Assembly: GCA_947456955.1 (NCBI GenBank)
Contig: CANGTQ010000001.1
Span: forward strand, 348,538 to 412,537
Source of the DNA: Flavobacteriaceae bacterium
GTDB taxonomy: Bacteria; Bacteroidota; Bacteroidia; Flavobacteriales; Flavobacteriaceae
DNA length: 64,000 nt
Reading direction: 5' to 3'
Shown: positions 23,313 through 31,812 of the stretch, in pieces
Layout of the letters: each line of letters opens with the position of its first letter
Position numbering within the stretch: the first letter of the stretch is position 1
The notes under the pieces: model-generated
Told to the model about the DNA's origin: nothing
The model's database searches: none
What the model saw: the letters and a program-made list of their open reading frames with translations, nothing else
Position numbers and translations under genes: made by a program

Positions 23313-24398
23313 ATGAGAATTTTAAAATATATCTTCTTGTTAATCCTATTGGCTTTAGTTGGAATTACGGTTTATGTAGCCACACAAAAAGGCGATTTTG
23401 AGGTTACTAGAAGCAATATCATAAAAACACCCAGAAGTACCGTTTTTGATTACGTAAATGATTATAAAAATTGGGAAACCTTTGGCTCCTGGATGCAAAA
23501 AGACTCCGATATCAAATTCAATTATGATGCAAAAACAATTGGAGCTGGTGCAAAATGTGCTTTTGAAAACGGTTCCGATGAAGGCAATATTAGAACAGTG
23601 TTCGTAAAAGAAAACGACAGTCTTGCCCAAAAAGCAAACTTCAACGGAACAACAGCCACTATTTCCTGGACCTTCAAAGATACTGTTGGCGGAACCAAAG
23701 TTATAATTCACAGTAAGGGTAAAATGGGCATTATGACTAAAATTACTTCCTTTTTTAAAGGAGGTATAACTTCTATTTTAGGAGATGTTTATGAAAAAAG
23801 CTTGCGTAATCTAGATAAAACTTTGAATTACGAAATGAAAACCTATTCTATTAAAGTGAATGGAATTGTACAACGACCATCTGGTTATTGTTTGAAACAA
23901 ACGGTTTCTTGTCGTATAAAAAGCGTTGGTAAGAACACCAAAATTCTCATGGCGCGAATGGTTCATTTTTTTAAAAAGAACAAAATTCCGATGGCTGGAA
24001 AACCATTTGTTAACTATGATAAATATGATGTAGCCAATGATTTTGCTACCATTTCGATTTGTATTCCTTTAAGTCAACAGATTTCTATCACCTATGGAAG
24101 CGACGTGTCTTTTGGTGAAATCACAGCATTTACATGTTTAAAAACGACTTTAACCGGCGATTATTCTCATAGTAAAGAAGCATGGATAAAAGCCAAAAAG
24201 CATATAGCTGACAATGGTTTAAAAGAAAATTTCGCAGGAAGCTATACAGAAGTTTATATAAAAACTATTGACGAGATCAAGCAACCTTCTAAATGGATTA
24301 CGGAGATTTACATTCCGGTTTTCCCAAAAGCGATATCGTTACCAGAACCAGTTGTGGAATCTCCGGAAATTTCTATACCTTCATCGGAAACACCCTAA
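23313..24398 (+). CDS. SRPBCC + GyrI-like effector-binding protein, membrane-anchored
   Basis: A 361-aa protein starting at the ATG 23313 (MRILKYIFLLILLALVGITVYVA), which opens a membrane anchor; the GTG at 23289 in the track adds 8 residues. Next comes an SRPBCC/polyketide-cyclase-like domain (residues about 35-180: VTRSNIIKTPRSTVFDYVNDYKNW). The C-terminal 170 residues resemble the GyrI-like/AraC effector-binding fold (SQQISITYGSDVSFGEITAF and the GDYSHSKEAWIKAKKHI segment). It ends in a Pro/Glu-rich tail. Ligand unknown. The ECF sigma gene follows on the same strand. Confidence 0.78.
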   Translation: MRILKYIFLLILLALVGITVYVATQKGDFEVTRSNIIKTPRSTVFDYVNDYKNWETFGSWMQKDSDIKFNYDAKTIGAGAKCAFENGSDEGNIRTVFVKENDSLAQKANFNGTTATISWTFKDTVGGTKVIIHSKGKMGIMTKITSFFKGGITSILGDVYEKSLRNLDKTLNYEMKTYSIKVNGIVQRPSGYCLKQTVSCRIKSVGKNTKILMARMVHFFKKNKIPMAGKPFVNYDKYDVANDFATISICIPLSQQISITYGSDVSFGEITAFTCLKTTLTGDYSHSKEAWIKAKKHIADNGLKENFAGSYTEVYIKTIDEIKQPSKWITEIYIPVFPKAISLPEPVVESPEISIPSSETP

Positions 24399-24456
24399 TT
24401 ATATAGTAGATTAAACCTTTTCCGCTATCTTTATTCCAACAAGCTAAATTTTCACT

Positions 24457-24999
24457 TTGCAAGACGAAAAGGATTTTATTCAAGAATTATTAAATCCGAA
24501 GACGCAAAATGTTGCGTTTCAAAAACTCTTGCGGGATTATCAGCGACCGTTGTATAATCACATTCGGAATATTGTTTTAAATCACGATGATGCTGATGAT
24601 GTTTTGCAAAATACATTTATCAAAGTATTTCAGTATTTAAAGGATTTCAAAGGCGAAAGCAAATTATTTTCCTGGATGTATCGAATAGCAACTAATGAAG
24701 CAATAACCTTTATCAAACAAAAAGCAAAGAGGAACGGTACAACCAGCGAATCCATGCAAACCAGAATTGTAGATAACTTAAGAGCTGATACTTTTTTTGA
24801 CGGCAATGAAATTCAAATTAAGTTACAAAAGGCAGTTGCACTATTGCCCGAAAAACAACAATTAGTTTTTAAAATGAAATATTACGAAGAAATAAAATAT
24901 GAAGATCTATCGGAAATTCTCGGAACATCTATTGGCGCACTTAAGGCCTCGTATCATCATGCAGTAAAGAAAATTGAAGATTTTATGAAAAACAATTAA
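24457..24999 (+). CDS. ECF-type RNA polymerase sigma factor
   Basis: Sigma-70 family extracytoplasmic-function factor of 180 aa. Region 2 is YNHIRNIVLNHDDADDVLQNTFIKVF...FSWMYRIATNEAI, region 4 is LPEKQQLVFKMKYYEEIKYEDLSEILGTSIGALKASYHHA. The start is a TTG at 24457. It is followed 30 bases later by a one-helix anti-sigma-like gene and then a Spy-like secreted gene, so it is probably held inactive at the membrane and released by envelope stress. Confidence 0.92.
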   Translation: MQDEKDFIQELLNPKTQNVAFQKLLRDYQRPLYNHIRNIVLNHDDADDVLQNTFIKVFQYLKDFKGESKLFSWMYRIATNEAITFIKQKAKRNGTTSESMQTRIVDNLRADTFFDGNEIQIKLQKAVALLPEKQQLVFKMKYYEEIKYEDLSEILGTSIGALKASYHHAVKKIEDFMKNN

Positions 25000-25029
25000 A
25001 CCATTTAACATTACATTTGTCAAACGCAC

Positions 25030-25443
25030 ATGAAAAATTTTAATCTAGGTAATGAACCTAAAATAACCTCAGGATTTACAACACCTGATGGCTATTTCGA
25101 TACATTCTCAGAAAAAGTTTTAGCGCAATTACCAAAACAAGAAACGAAAGTGATTTCTATTTTCAGTTCCAAAAAAGTTTGGTATTTTGTTGTGGCAGCC
25201 ATTCTCATTCTAATGCTGAGTATTCCATTATTTACTAAATATTCCACCCAACAAGAAGAAATTGATACGGCAACTTTGGAGAATTACATTGCATACCAAT
25301 CAAATATTTCTGAAGAGGAAATTGTAAATTTATTGGAACAAGATGATTTAGATAAAATGAAACTGGATTTCAATATTGATGACGCAGCCATCGAAGACGC
25401 CTTAAAATCAAACTCAAATTTAGAACAATACCTAATAGACTAA
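25030..25443 (+). CDS. Putative anti-sigma factor, single membrane helix
   Basis: A 137-aa protein beginning with a short cytoplasmic part that contains the FTTPDGYFDTFSEKVLAQLP segment common to Bacteroidota proteins downstream of ECF sigma genes. One membrane helix (VWYFVVAAILILMLSIPLF) is followed by an acidic periplasmic tail (EEEIVNLLEQDDLDKMKLD). By position and topology it should bind the sigma factor. No zinc-binding anti-sigma motif is visible. Confidence 0.75.
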   Translation: MKNFNLGNEPKITSGFTTPDGYFDTFSEKVLAQLPKQETKVISIFSSKKVWYFVVAAILILMLSIPLFTKYSTQQEEIDTATLENYIAYQSNISEEEIVNLLEQDDLDKMKLDFNIDDAAIEDALKSNSNLEQYLID

Positions 25444-25447
25444 TACC

Positions 25448-25909
25448 ATGAAAATATCAAAAATACTTCCACTAATTATAGCTTTCACTTCCCTGAATGT
25501 TATTGCCCAAGACGGACCTATTATTCGCAAAAAGAAAGAACAGATTAAAGCACTGAAAGTGGCTTTCATAACCAATGAATTAGCATTAACATCAGATGAA
25601 GCCACAAAATTCTGGCCATTATTCAATACCTTTGAAGAAAAGCAACAAGAAATTAAAAAGCAAAAGCTTAAAGGTTATTTAAAGCGAGTAGATGATGGTT
25701 CTTTTGACAACTTATCTGAAAAAGAAGCTACAACAATGTTGGCTCAAATGGAAAGTACGGAAGATGAATTGTATCAGTTGAAAAAGAAATTTATTTCTAA
25801 TTTGAAAGGTATTATTTCACCCATAAAAATTCTGAAACTTAAAAAAGCGGAAGAAAACTTCAACCGAAAACTATTGCAACAATACCGCGACAGGAAATTG
25901 GATAAATAA
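25448..25909 (+). CDS. Spy/CpxP-like secreted helical protein
   Basis: A 153-aa protein with a signal peptide (MKISKILPLIIAFTSLNVIAQ). The mature protein is helical: an AFITNELALTSDEATKFWPLFN motif like the LTxxQ region of Spy/CpxP chaperones, then long charged helices. It likely senses or buffers misfolded envelope protein and feeds information to the anti-sigma factor upstream. It starts 4 bases after that gene and is followed by a strong terminator, completing a three-gene unit. Confidence 0.75.
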   Translation: MKISKILPLIIAFTSLNVIAQDGPIIRKKKEQIKALKVAFITNELALTSDEATKFWPLFNTFEEKQQEIKKQKLKGYLKRVDDGSFDNLSEKEATTMLAQMESTEDELYQLKKKFISNLKGIISPIKILKLKKAEENFNRKLLQQYRDRKLDK

Positions 25910-25910
25910 T

Positions 25911-25937
25911 AAAAAGAGAGCATTTAGCTCTCTTTTT
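25911..25937 (+). terminator. Terminator of the sigma/anti-sigma/Spy-like operon
   Basis: AAAAAGAGAGC and GCTCTCTTTTT form an 11-bp stem with a 5-base loop. Confidence 0.85.
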
Positions 25938-26141
25938 ATTGAATAAATTATAGATTTAAGCTATAAAGTAGTAGCTAACATTGCCCTTCAATTCAATTAT
26001 TATTTTTATTTATCTAAAAAACAGAGGGGAAATCTAAATACAAAAAGTTAAGATTTGTTTAAAATCTGTTCATATATTCTTATGGCACAGTAATTGGATA
26101 ATTTGAAAAAAAACTATTCAATACTAAAAATAATATACATT

Positions 26142-27143
26142 ATGAAAACAAAAATTTTATCCCTGACAATGCTGTCTATAATGAGTATCACAAGTGTTTT
26201 TGCTCAAGACAGAACTACGGTTACAGCAAACAATACTGAAATTAGTGATAATTTAGATTTACGGGCTGTTGCTTCAATTTTTGGTGATTCCAAAAATTTA
26301 GATGATTTTGAAAGACGTCTGAATGACCCAAAAATTCAAATCTCTAACTTAGATTTAAATGGTGACAACAAAGTTGATTATTTACGAGTGATTGAAACTG
26401 TTGAAGGAAACGTACATTTAATTGTTATTCAATCCGTTCTTGGCCGAAATACTTTTCAAGACATTGCAATCGTAGAAGTGGAACGAGATAGAGATAATAA
26501 AGTTCAAATTCAAGTTGTAGGTGATGTATTTATGTATGGAGATAATTATATTTACGAGCCGGTTTATGCTTATACTCCAGTAATCTACAACTCGTTTTGG
26601 GTTTCTAATTACCGTCCGTACTATTCTGCATGGAATTGGGGTTTCTATCCTAACTTTTATTTTGCATGGACACCATTCCCAATAGTTACCTATCAAAGTC
26701 ACATTAATATCTGTATTAATAATTATCACCATTATAATTATGTGAACTATAGAAGATGTGGTATTGTTTATAATAATTACTATTACCATAGAAGAGGAAA
26801 TGGCTATGAAAGACAACATCCAAACCGTTCATTTGGACATAGAAATAGCGGTTATGCTAATAGATATGAATTGGACAACAACAGACGAACCCAAAATACA
26901 GTTAATAGAAATGAATTTGCTTATAATGGAACCAGAAATTATTCTAATGATATAGGTTCTCCAAGAAGTGTAAGAAATCAAAACAGCTCTAGAGATGTAA
27001 GAAGCGAATCAAGCCCTAGAAGTTATGATGGAAGTCAAAGAATTACAGAATCGCGAAGAAATTCAAGTCCAAGAGAGTTTTCACAACAAAGAGGAAATTC
27101 TCAAAGAGGTGAAGGAAATCCTAAAGGGAACAGAAGAAGTTAA
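26142..27143 (+). CDS. Secreted Tyr/Trp-rich protein with Arg/Ser/Asn-rich tail
   Basis: A 333-aa secreted protein from the ATG at 26142, which opens a clean signal peptide (MKTKILSLTMLSIMSITSVFAQ). Residues about 40-130 form a conserved-looking domain (LDLRAVASIFGDSKNLDDFE and LDLNGDNKVDYLRVIE, the latter resembling a calcium-binding DxNxDxxxD loop). A Tyr/Trp-rich middle (SNYRPYYSAWNWGFYPNFYF) is followed by a low-complexity tail rich in Arg, Ser, Asn and Gly. Similar unnamed proteins occur in Flavobacteriaceae. A cell-surface or nucleic-acid-binding role for the basic tail is a guess. Confidence 0.75.
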   Translation: MKTKILSLTMLSIMSITSVFAQDRTTVTANNTEISDNLDLRAVASIFGDSKNLDDFERRLNDPKIQISNLDLNGDNKVDYLRVIETVEGNVHLIVIQSVLGRNTFQDIAIVEVERDRDNKVQIQVVGDVFMYGDNYIYEPVYAYTPVIYNSFWVSNYRPYYSAWNWGFYPNFYFAWTPFPIVTYQSHINICINNYHHYNYVNYRRCGIVYNNYYYHRRGNGYERQHPNRSFGHRNSGYANRYELDNNRRTQNTVNRNEFAYNGTRNYSNDIGSPRSVRNQNSSRDVRSESSPRSYDGSQRITESRRNSSPREFSQQRGNSQRGEGNPKGNRRS

Positions 27144-27171
27144 AAAAAAGTTTATACTTAAAAAAAAATTA

Positions 27172-27202
27172 AGAGAAGCACTACTGTTTGTAGTGCTTCT
27201 CT
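27172..27202 (+). terminator. Terminator after the Tyr/Trp-rich protein gene
   Basis: AGAGAAGCACTAC and GTAGTGCTTCTCT make a perfect 13-bp stem with a 5-base loop. Confidence 0.85.
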
Positions 27203-27251
27203 GTTTCTAAAAATAATTAAGCATTACTTTACCAAGTATTTGAAAAAGCTA

Positions 27252-27259
27252 TAAATTTG
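27252..27259 (+). promoter_or_regulatory. Promoter -7 box of kup
   Basis: TAAATTTG fits TAnnTTTG, 20 bases before the kup ATG. Confidence 0.45.
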
Positions 27260-27278
27260 CAGTCTTTAACATATTATA

Positions 27279-29255
27279 ATGAGTTCGCATAACCATAGTC
27301 TTCATAGTAAATTATCCATTGGTGGATTATTAGTAACGTTAGGAATAATATATGGAGATATTGGGACTTCCCCACTCTATGTAATGAAAGCCATTATTGG
27401 AATACATGCTATTTCAAGAGATGTAGTTTTAGGCGGGATATCATGTATATTTTGGACTTTAACACTTCAGACTACCATAAAATATGTAATAATAACACTA
27501 AGTGCTGATAATCATGGTGAGGGTGGTATTTTTGCTTTATTTGCATTAGTCAAAAGAACCAAAATTAAATGGTTAATAGTTCCAGCTATTATTGGAGGAA
27601 GTGCATTACTGGCCGATGGAATAATAACTCCTCCAATTTCTGTTTCCTCTGCCGTAGAAGGATTACGAAATTTTAATCCTGAAATAAATACAATACCAAT
27701 TGTAATTGGAATTCTGATAGTACTATTTACCATTCAACAATTTGGTTCTAAACTTGTTGGCAAGTTTTTTGCCCCTATGATGCTAATTTGGTTTGCCATG
27801 CTTGGCATATTAGGTACTATACAAATCCTAAATGACTTTAGTGTTTTTCATGCTATTAACCCTTATTATGCTTACGAGTTATTAAAAATTCATCCTGAAG
27901 GTTTTTTTGTATTAGGTGCAGTTTTTCTTTGTACTACTGGAGCTGAAGCATTATATTCAGATATGGGACACTGTGGAAGAAAAAATATACGAGTGAGTTG
28001 GATATTTGTAAAAGTTATGCTATTGTTAAATTATTTTGGGCAAGGCGCTTATTTAATAAATCACGAAGGATCTACTTTATCTGAACTTGGAGGAAAAGGT
28101 GGAAACCCATTTTATCTTATCATGGCTGAATGGTTTCTACCTATAGGTATTGTAATAGCAACCATGGCTGCAGTAATTGCTTCACAGGCATTAATTAGCG
28201 GTTCATTTACTCTAATTAATGAAGCGATGCGTTTGAATTTTTGGCCAAAAGTAAAAATTAAATATCCTACTGAAGTCAAAGGTCAATTATATATTCCATC
28301 AATCAACTGGCTATTGCTATTAGGATGTATTGGAATCGTATTATATTTTGAAGAATCGTCAAACATGGAACATGCTTATGGATTAGCAATTATCTTATGT
28401 ATGATTATGACAACTATTTTACTCAATTTTTATTTAATAATGAAAAGAGTGAAATTATATTTTATTATTCCTTTAATAACATTATATCTAGCTATTGAGT
28501 TTAGTTTTTTATATGCAAATATTGTAAAATTTTTACATGGTGGTTTTGTAACTTTAATTATCGCAATAGGATTAATTGGGGTTATGGCTACCTGGTATTT
28601 AGCCAAACAAATTAGTAAGAACTACACCAAGATTGTTAAAATTGATGATTATAAAAAAGTGCTTGCCGAATTAAGTGTTGACTTATCTATACCAAAATAT
28701 GCTACTCATTTAGTCTACATGACTAACTCAAACAGAAGTGACGAAATTGAAGAAAAGGTGATGTACTCTATTCTTCAAAAACGTCCTAAACGAGCTGATT
28801 TATATTGGTTTATTCACGTTAATATATTAAGTGAACCCTATAAAAAAGAATATAAAGTAACTGAAATTATTAAAGATGATTTATACAGAATCGATTTTAA
28901 TCTCGGTTTCAGAGAACCTACCAAAATTAATTTAATGTTCAAACAAGTAATTAAAGAAATGGTGGATCGCGGTGAAGTAGATATCACAAGTCGCTATGAA
29001 TCACTTAGTAAAAACAATATTATCGGCGACTTTAAATTTGTGCTTTCTGAAAAATTCTTATCCAATGATGGCGATTTAACCTTCTTTGAAAAAGTGGTAA
29101 TGAACACCTATTTCATTATGAAAAAGCTAAGTTTATCCGAAGAAAAAGGGTTTGGTTTAGATAGTAGTTCTGTGAAAATAGAACAATTTCCATTGGTCCT
29201 TCATCCGCCAGAAAAAATTGAAATGAAACGTATTGAAAATCATTCTCATTTGTAA
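27279..29255 (+). CDS. kup: KUP-family potassium uptake protein
   Basis: Low-affinity K+/H+ symporter of 658 aa with twelve membrane helices and a cytoplasmic C-terminal domain. GIIYGDIGTSPLYVMKAI is the family signature near the N-terminus; LSADNHGEGGIFALFAL and TGAEALYSDMGHCGRKNIR are further conserved pore segments. The cytosolic tail (from about residue 450) is typical. Monocistronic with its own promoter. Potassium uptake needs the proton motive force, which the proteorhodopsin in this window could also support. Confidence 0.96.
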   Translation: MSSHNHSLHSKLSIGGLLVTLGIIYGDIGTSPLYVMKAIIGIHAISRDVVLGGISCIFWTLTLQTTIKYVIITLSADNHGEGGIFALFALVKRTKIKWLIVPAIIGGSALLADGIITPPISVSSAVEGLRNFNPEINTIPIVIGILIVLFTIQQFGSKLVGKFFAPMMLIWFAMLGILGTIQILNDFSVFHAINPYYAYELLKIHPEGFFVLGAVFLCTTGAEALYSDMGHCGRKNIRVSWIFVKVMLLLNYFGQGAYLINHEGSTLSELGGKGGNPFYLIMAEWFLPIGIVIATMAAVIASQALISGSFTLINEAMRLNFWPKVKIKYPTEVKGQLYIPSINWLLLLGCIGIVLYFEESSNMEHAYGLAIILCMIMTTILLNFYLIMKRVKLYFIIPLITLYLAIEFSFLYANIVKFLHGGFVTLIIAIGLIGVMATWYLAKQISKNYTKIVKIDDYKKVLAELSVDLSIPKYATHLVYMTNSNRSDEIEEKVMYSILQKRPKRADLYWFIHVNILSEPYKKEYKVTEIIKDDLYRIDFNLGFREPTKINLMFKQVIKEMVDRGEVDITSRYESLSKNNIIGDFKFVLSEKFLSNDGDLTFFEKVVMNTYFIMKKLSLSEEKGFGLDSSSVKIEQFPLVLHPPEKIEMKRIENHSHL

Positions 29256-29281
29256 TCTATAAAAAGAAAAAATTTAAATTA

Positions 29282-30457
29282 CTATTGTTTAATAAATTTG
29301 CCCTTTTTAATTTTTCCATCAGAAATCAATTCGTAAAAATATATCCCTGTAGTCCATTTTGAAGTATCAATTCTATAATTTTCAACAAAATTAGAATCTA
29401 TTAATTGTCTTAGATTTAGATCGAATATTTTAATCTGATATTTTGTAAAGTTTAAACCATTTATAACAAATGTCTCCTTTACCGGATTTGGATAAATAAC
29501 TATCTCATCTATAGTATTCGAAAAACCATTTTCTAATGAATTACACTGAATACAGTTTTTTAAGTAGGTAACACTAGTATCACCAATTAATTGCGTGTCA
29601 AATAAATTTCCTTGAGTGCAAATTCCTTTCAATTGATAATCCAGCCATGGCCTTAAATAACTAAAAATTTTAGCATGTTGCACACTTCTAGTAATTGTTG
29701 CTGTAGGTGTACAAGTTAATTCACCAAAATTACATAAGCTATTACTATTAGACATTTGACAATGACTAGCACCAATTATACTAATCAGAGTTTTACAAGA
29801 ACTACCTAACCCATTATACATTGGAATTTGATTTGTATTTTGTGGAGTTACGCAATCATTTACTCCCGCGAAAATTAAACTTGGAATCGTTATAGAGGCT
29901 GCAGCAGTAATAGCAGAGGGATTTGTTTCAGCAGGAGCAAAATTTACTAAAGTTTTTATGTTTGAATTTGATTGTGCCGCTAAAAAAGAAGCGCCTCCTC
30001 CCATACTATGTCCCATAACTGCATTCATTATACTGATTCTGTTGAAGAAAAATGAAGTCGAGTTATTACCTAAAGCTACCATTTGGTTCAACACAAATGA
30101 TAAATCTTTACCGAAATCGAGATGAGATGGTGATAAAGAACCTTCTGTTTTAGGAAATGCTATAATATAACCATTTGGTACAAGTGCTTCCCAATAATTT
30201 TGATACGCATCCCAAGTCATAACAAAACCATGGCCAAAACTCAAAACTGGAAAAGTATCAGTTGTTGCCGTAGTCAAAGCAACATTGTCCCCTGCAACAT
30301 CAGATGGATAGTATATTTCAGTTGCAATTACCCTATTATTTCTAGATGCGTCTGTAAAATTAATTGTAGTATGTCCAATTTGAAATGGTTGAGCATAGCT
30401 ATAGTTCAAAAGAAATAAAAATCCTAAAAAAGTATAATGTATATTGTTAAATCTCAT
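29282..30457 (-). CDS. Secreted alpha/beta hydrolase with T9SS type A sorting domain
   Basis: A 391-aa secreted esterase/lipase-like enzyme. After the signal peptide (MRFNNIHYTFLGFLFLLNYSYAQ) comes an alpha/beta hydrolase of the dienelactone-hydrolase/cutinase-like type: nucleophile elbow GHSMGGGASF, Asp in FAGVNDCVTP and His in GASHCQM. The last 75 residues (VIYPNPVKETFVINGL...GIYFYELISDGKIKKGKFIKQ) are a T9SS type A sorting domain, so it is exported and attached to the surface or released. The GHSMGGG elbow and the hydrolase-plus-T9SS layout resemble Bacteroidota polyester hydrolases, but substrate is not proven. Confidence 0.85.
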   Translation of the reverse strand: MRFNNIHYTFLGFLFLLNYSYAQPFQIGHTTINFTDASRNNRVIATEIYYPSDVAGDNVALTTATTDTFPVLSFGHGFVMTWDAYQNYWEALVPNGYIIAFPKTEGSLSPSHLDFGKDLSFVLNQMVALGNNSTSFFFNRISIMNAVMGHSMGGGASFLAAQSNSNIKTLVNFAPAETNPSAITAAASITIPSLIFAGVNDCVTPQNTNQIPMYNGLGSSCKTLISIIGASHCQMSNSNSLCNFGELTCTPTATITRSVQHAKIFSYLRPWLDYQLKGICTQGNLFDTQLIGDTSVTYLKNCIQCNSLENGFSNTIDEIVIYPNPVKETFVINGLNFTKYQIKIFDLNLRQLIDSNFVENYRIDTSKWTTGIYFYELISDGKIKKGKFIKQ

Positions 30458-30556
30458 TCTAAAAATATTTGTTAATCAAATATATGCATTTATACAATAA
30501 AAAAATGGCAATATGTTAAGGCCAATAAAAATTCGGAAAGCATAACAAAAAAGGAA

Positions 30557-30564
30557 TATCTTTG
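30557..30564 (+). promoter_or_regulatory. Promoter -7 box of the rsmB-like gene
   Basis: TATCTTTG fits TAnnTTTG, 21 bases before the ATG. Confidence 0.5.
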
Positions 30565-30584
30565 CACGCTTATTTTTTTACATT

Positions 30585-31805
30585 ATGCGATTACATAGAA
30601 ATTTAGTTTACACCACAATCGATTCTTTAAACGCAATCTTCAATGAAGGTGAATATGCTGATAAAGTGGTTGCACGTGCTTTGAAAAAAGACAAACGTTG
30701 GGGAAGTTCTGACCGTAAATTTGTTGCAGAAACTATCTATGAAGTCGTTCGTTGGAAAAGATTATACGCTGAAATTGCTGAAGTAAGAGAACCTTTTAAC
30801 CGAGAAGATTTATGGAGAATGTTTGCCGTTTGGGCGGTTTTACGTGGGTATCCAATTCCCGATTGGAGACAACTGGAAGGAACTCCGGAACGAAAAATTA
30901 AAGGAAGATTTGACGAGTTTTCTAAAATCAGAAAAATGCGTGAATCTATTCCGGACTGGATGGATGAATTGGGTGTGAAAGAATTGGGTGAAGCACTTTG
31001 GACCAAAGAAATTGCAGCACAAAACCAGCCTGCAAAAGTTATACTTCGTGTCAATACTTTAAAATCAACAAAGGAAAATCTTCGTTCGCTTTTGATGGAT
31101 TTAAATATTGAAACCGAATTTCTTAAAGACCAAGCAGATGCATTAGTTCTCAAAGAAAGAGCAAATGTGTTTTTAACCGATGCGTTCAAAGAAGGACTTT
31201 TTGAAGTACAAGACGCATCCTCTCAATTAGTAGCTGCATTCTTAGATGTTCAACCTGGAATGAGAGTTGTTGATACCTGTGCCGGTGCTGGTGGAAAAAC
31301 GCTACATATGGCATCATTAATGCAAAACAAAGGGCAATTAATTGCCATGGATTTGTATGAAAGTAAGCTAAAACAATTGAAATTAAGAGCCAAAAGAAAC
31401 GGCGCCTTCAATATAGAATACCGAATAATTGACACGACTAAAGTGATCAAAAAACTGCATGAAAAGGCAGATAGAGTCTTAATTGACGCGCCTTGTAGCG
31501 GGTTGGGAGTTTTAAAAAGAAATCCTGATGCGAAGTGGAAATTACAACCTGAATTTATTGACAATATAAAAAAAGTGCAAGCCGAAGTTTTAGAAAATTA
31601 TTCTAAAATAGTAAAACCCGGCGGAAAGTTAGTTTATGCTACCTGCTCTATCTTACCTTCTGAAAATCAGGAGCAAATTAAAAAATTCTTATCAACCGAA
31701 ACAGGAAAATCATTTACATTTGTTAAAGAAACGAAAATCCTTGCTCAAGAAACTGGTTTTGATGGATTTTATATGGCGTTATTAGAAAGAAAAAAAGATA
31801 TATAA
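30585..31805 (+). CDS. rsmB: RsmB/Nop2-family rRNA m5C methyltransferase
   Basis: A 406-aa SAM-dependent RNA cytosine-5 methyltransferase of the RsmB/NOP2/Sun group. The C-terminal catalytic domain shows VVDTCAGAGGKTLHMA (SAM loop), IDAPCSGLGVLKRNPD (motif IV with Cys) and VYATCSILPSENQEQI (motif VI with catalytic Cys). The N-terminal 150 residues are helical and partly NusB-like. The target is probably C967-equivalent of 16S rRNA; the exact paralogue is inferred. A secreted endonuclease gene follows 7 bases later, so readthrough is possible. Confidence 0.88.
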   Translation: MRLHRNLVYTTIDSLNAIFNEGEYADKVVARALKKDKRWGSSDRKFVAETIYEVVRWKRLYAEIAEVREPFNREDLWRMFAVWAVLRGYPIPDWRQLEGTPERKIKGRFDEFSKIRKMRESIPDWMDELGVKELGEALWTKEIAAQNQPAKVILRVNTLKSTKENLRSLLMDLNIETEFLKDQADALVLKERANVFLTDAFKEGLFEVQDASSQLVAAFLDVQPGMRVVDTCAGAGGKTLHMASLMQNKGQLIAMDLYESKLKQLKLRAKRNGAFNIEYRIIDTTKVIKKLHEKADRVLIDAPCSGLGVLKRNPDAKWKLQPEFIDNIKKVQAEVLENYSKIVKPGGKLVYATCSILPSENQEQIKKFLSTETGKSFTFVKETKILAQETGFDGFYMALLERKKDI

Positions 31806-31812
31806 AAACAAA

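Noticed and set aside
26418-26819. 133-aa minus-strand ORF rich in Ile
   Set aside because: Antisense to the Tyr/Asn-rich part of a secreted protein; composition follows from AAT/TAT codons.
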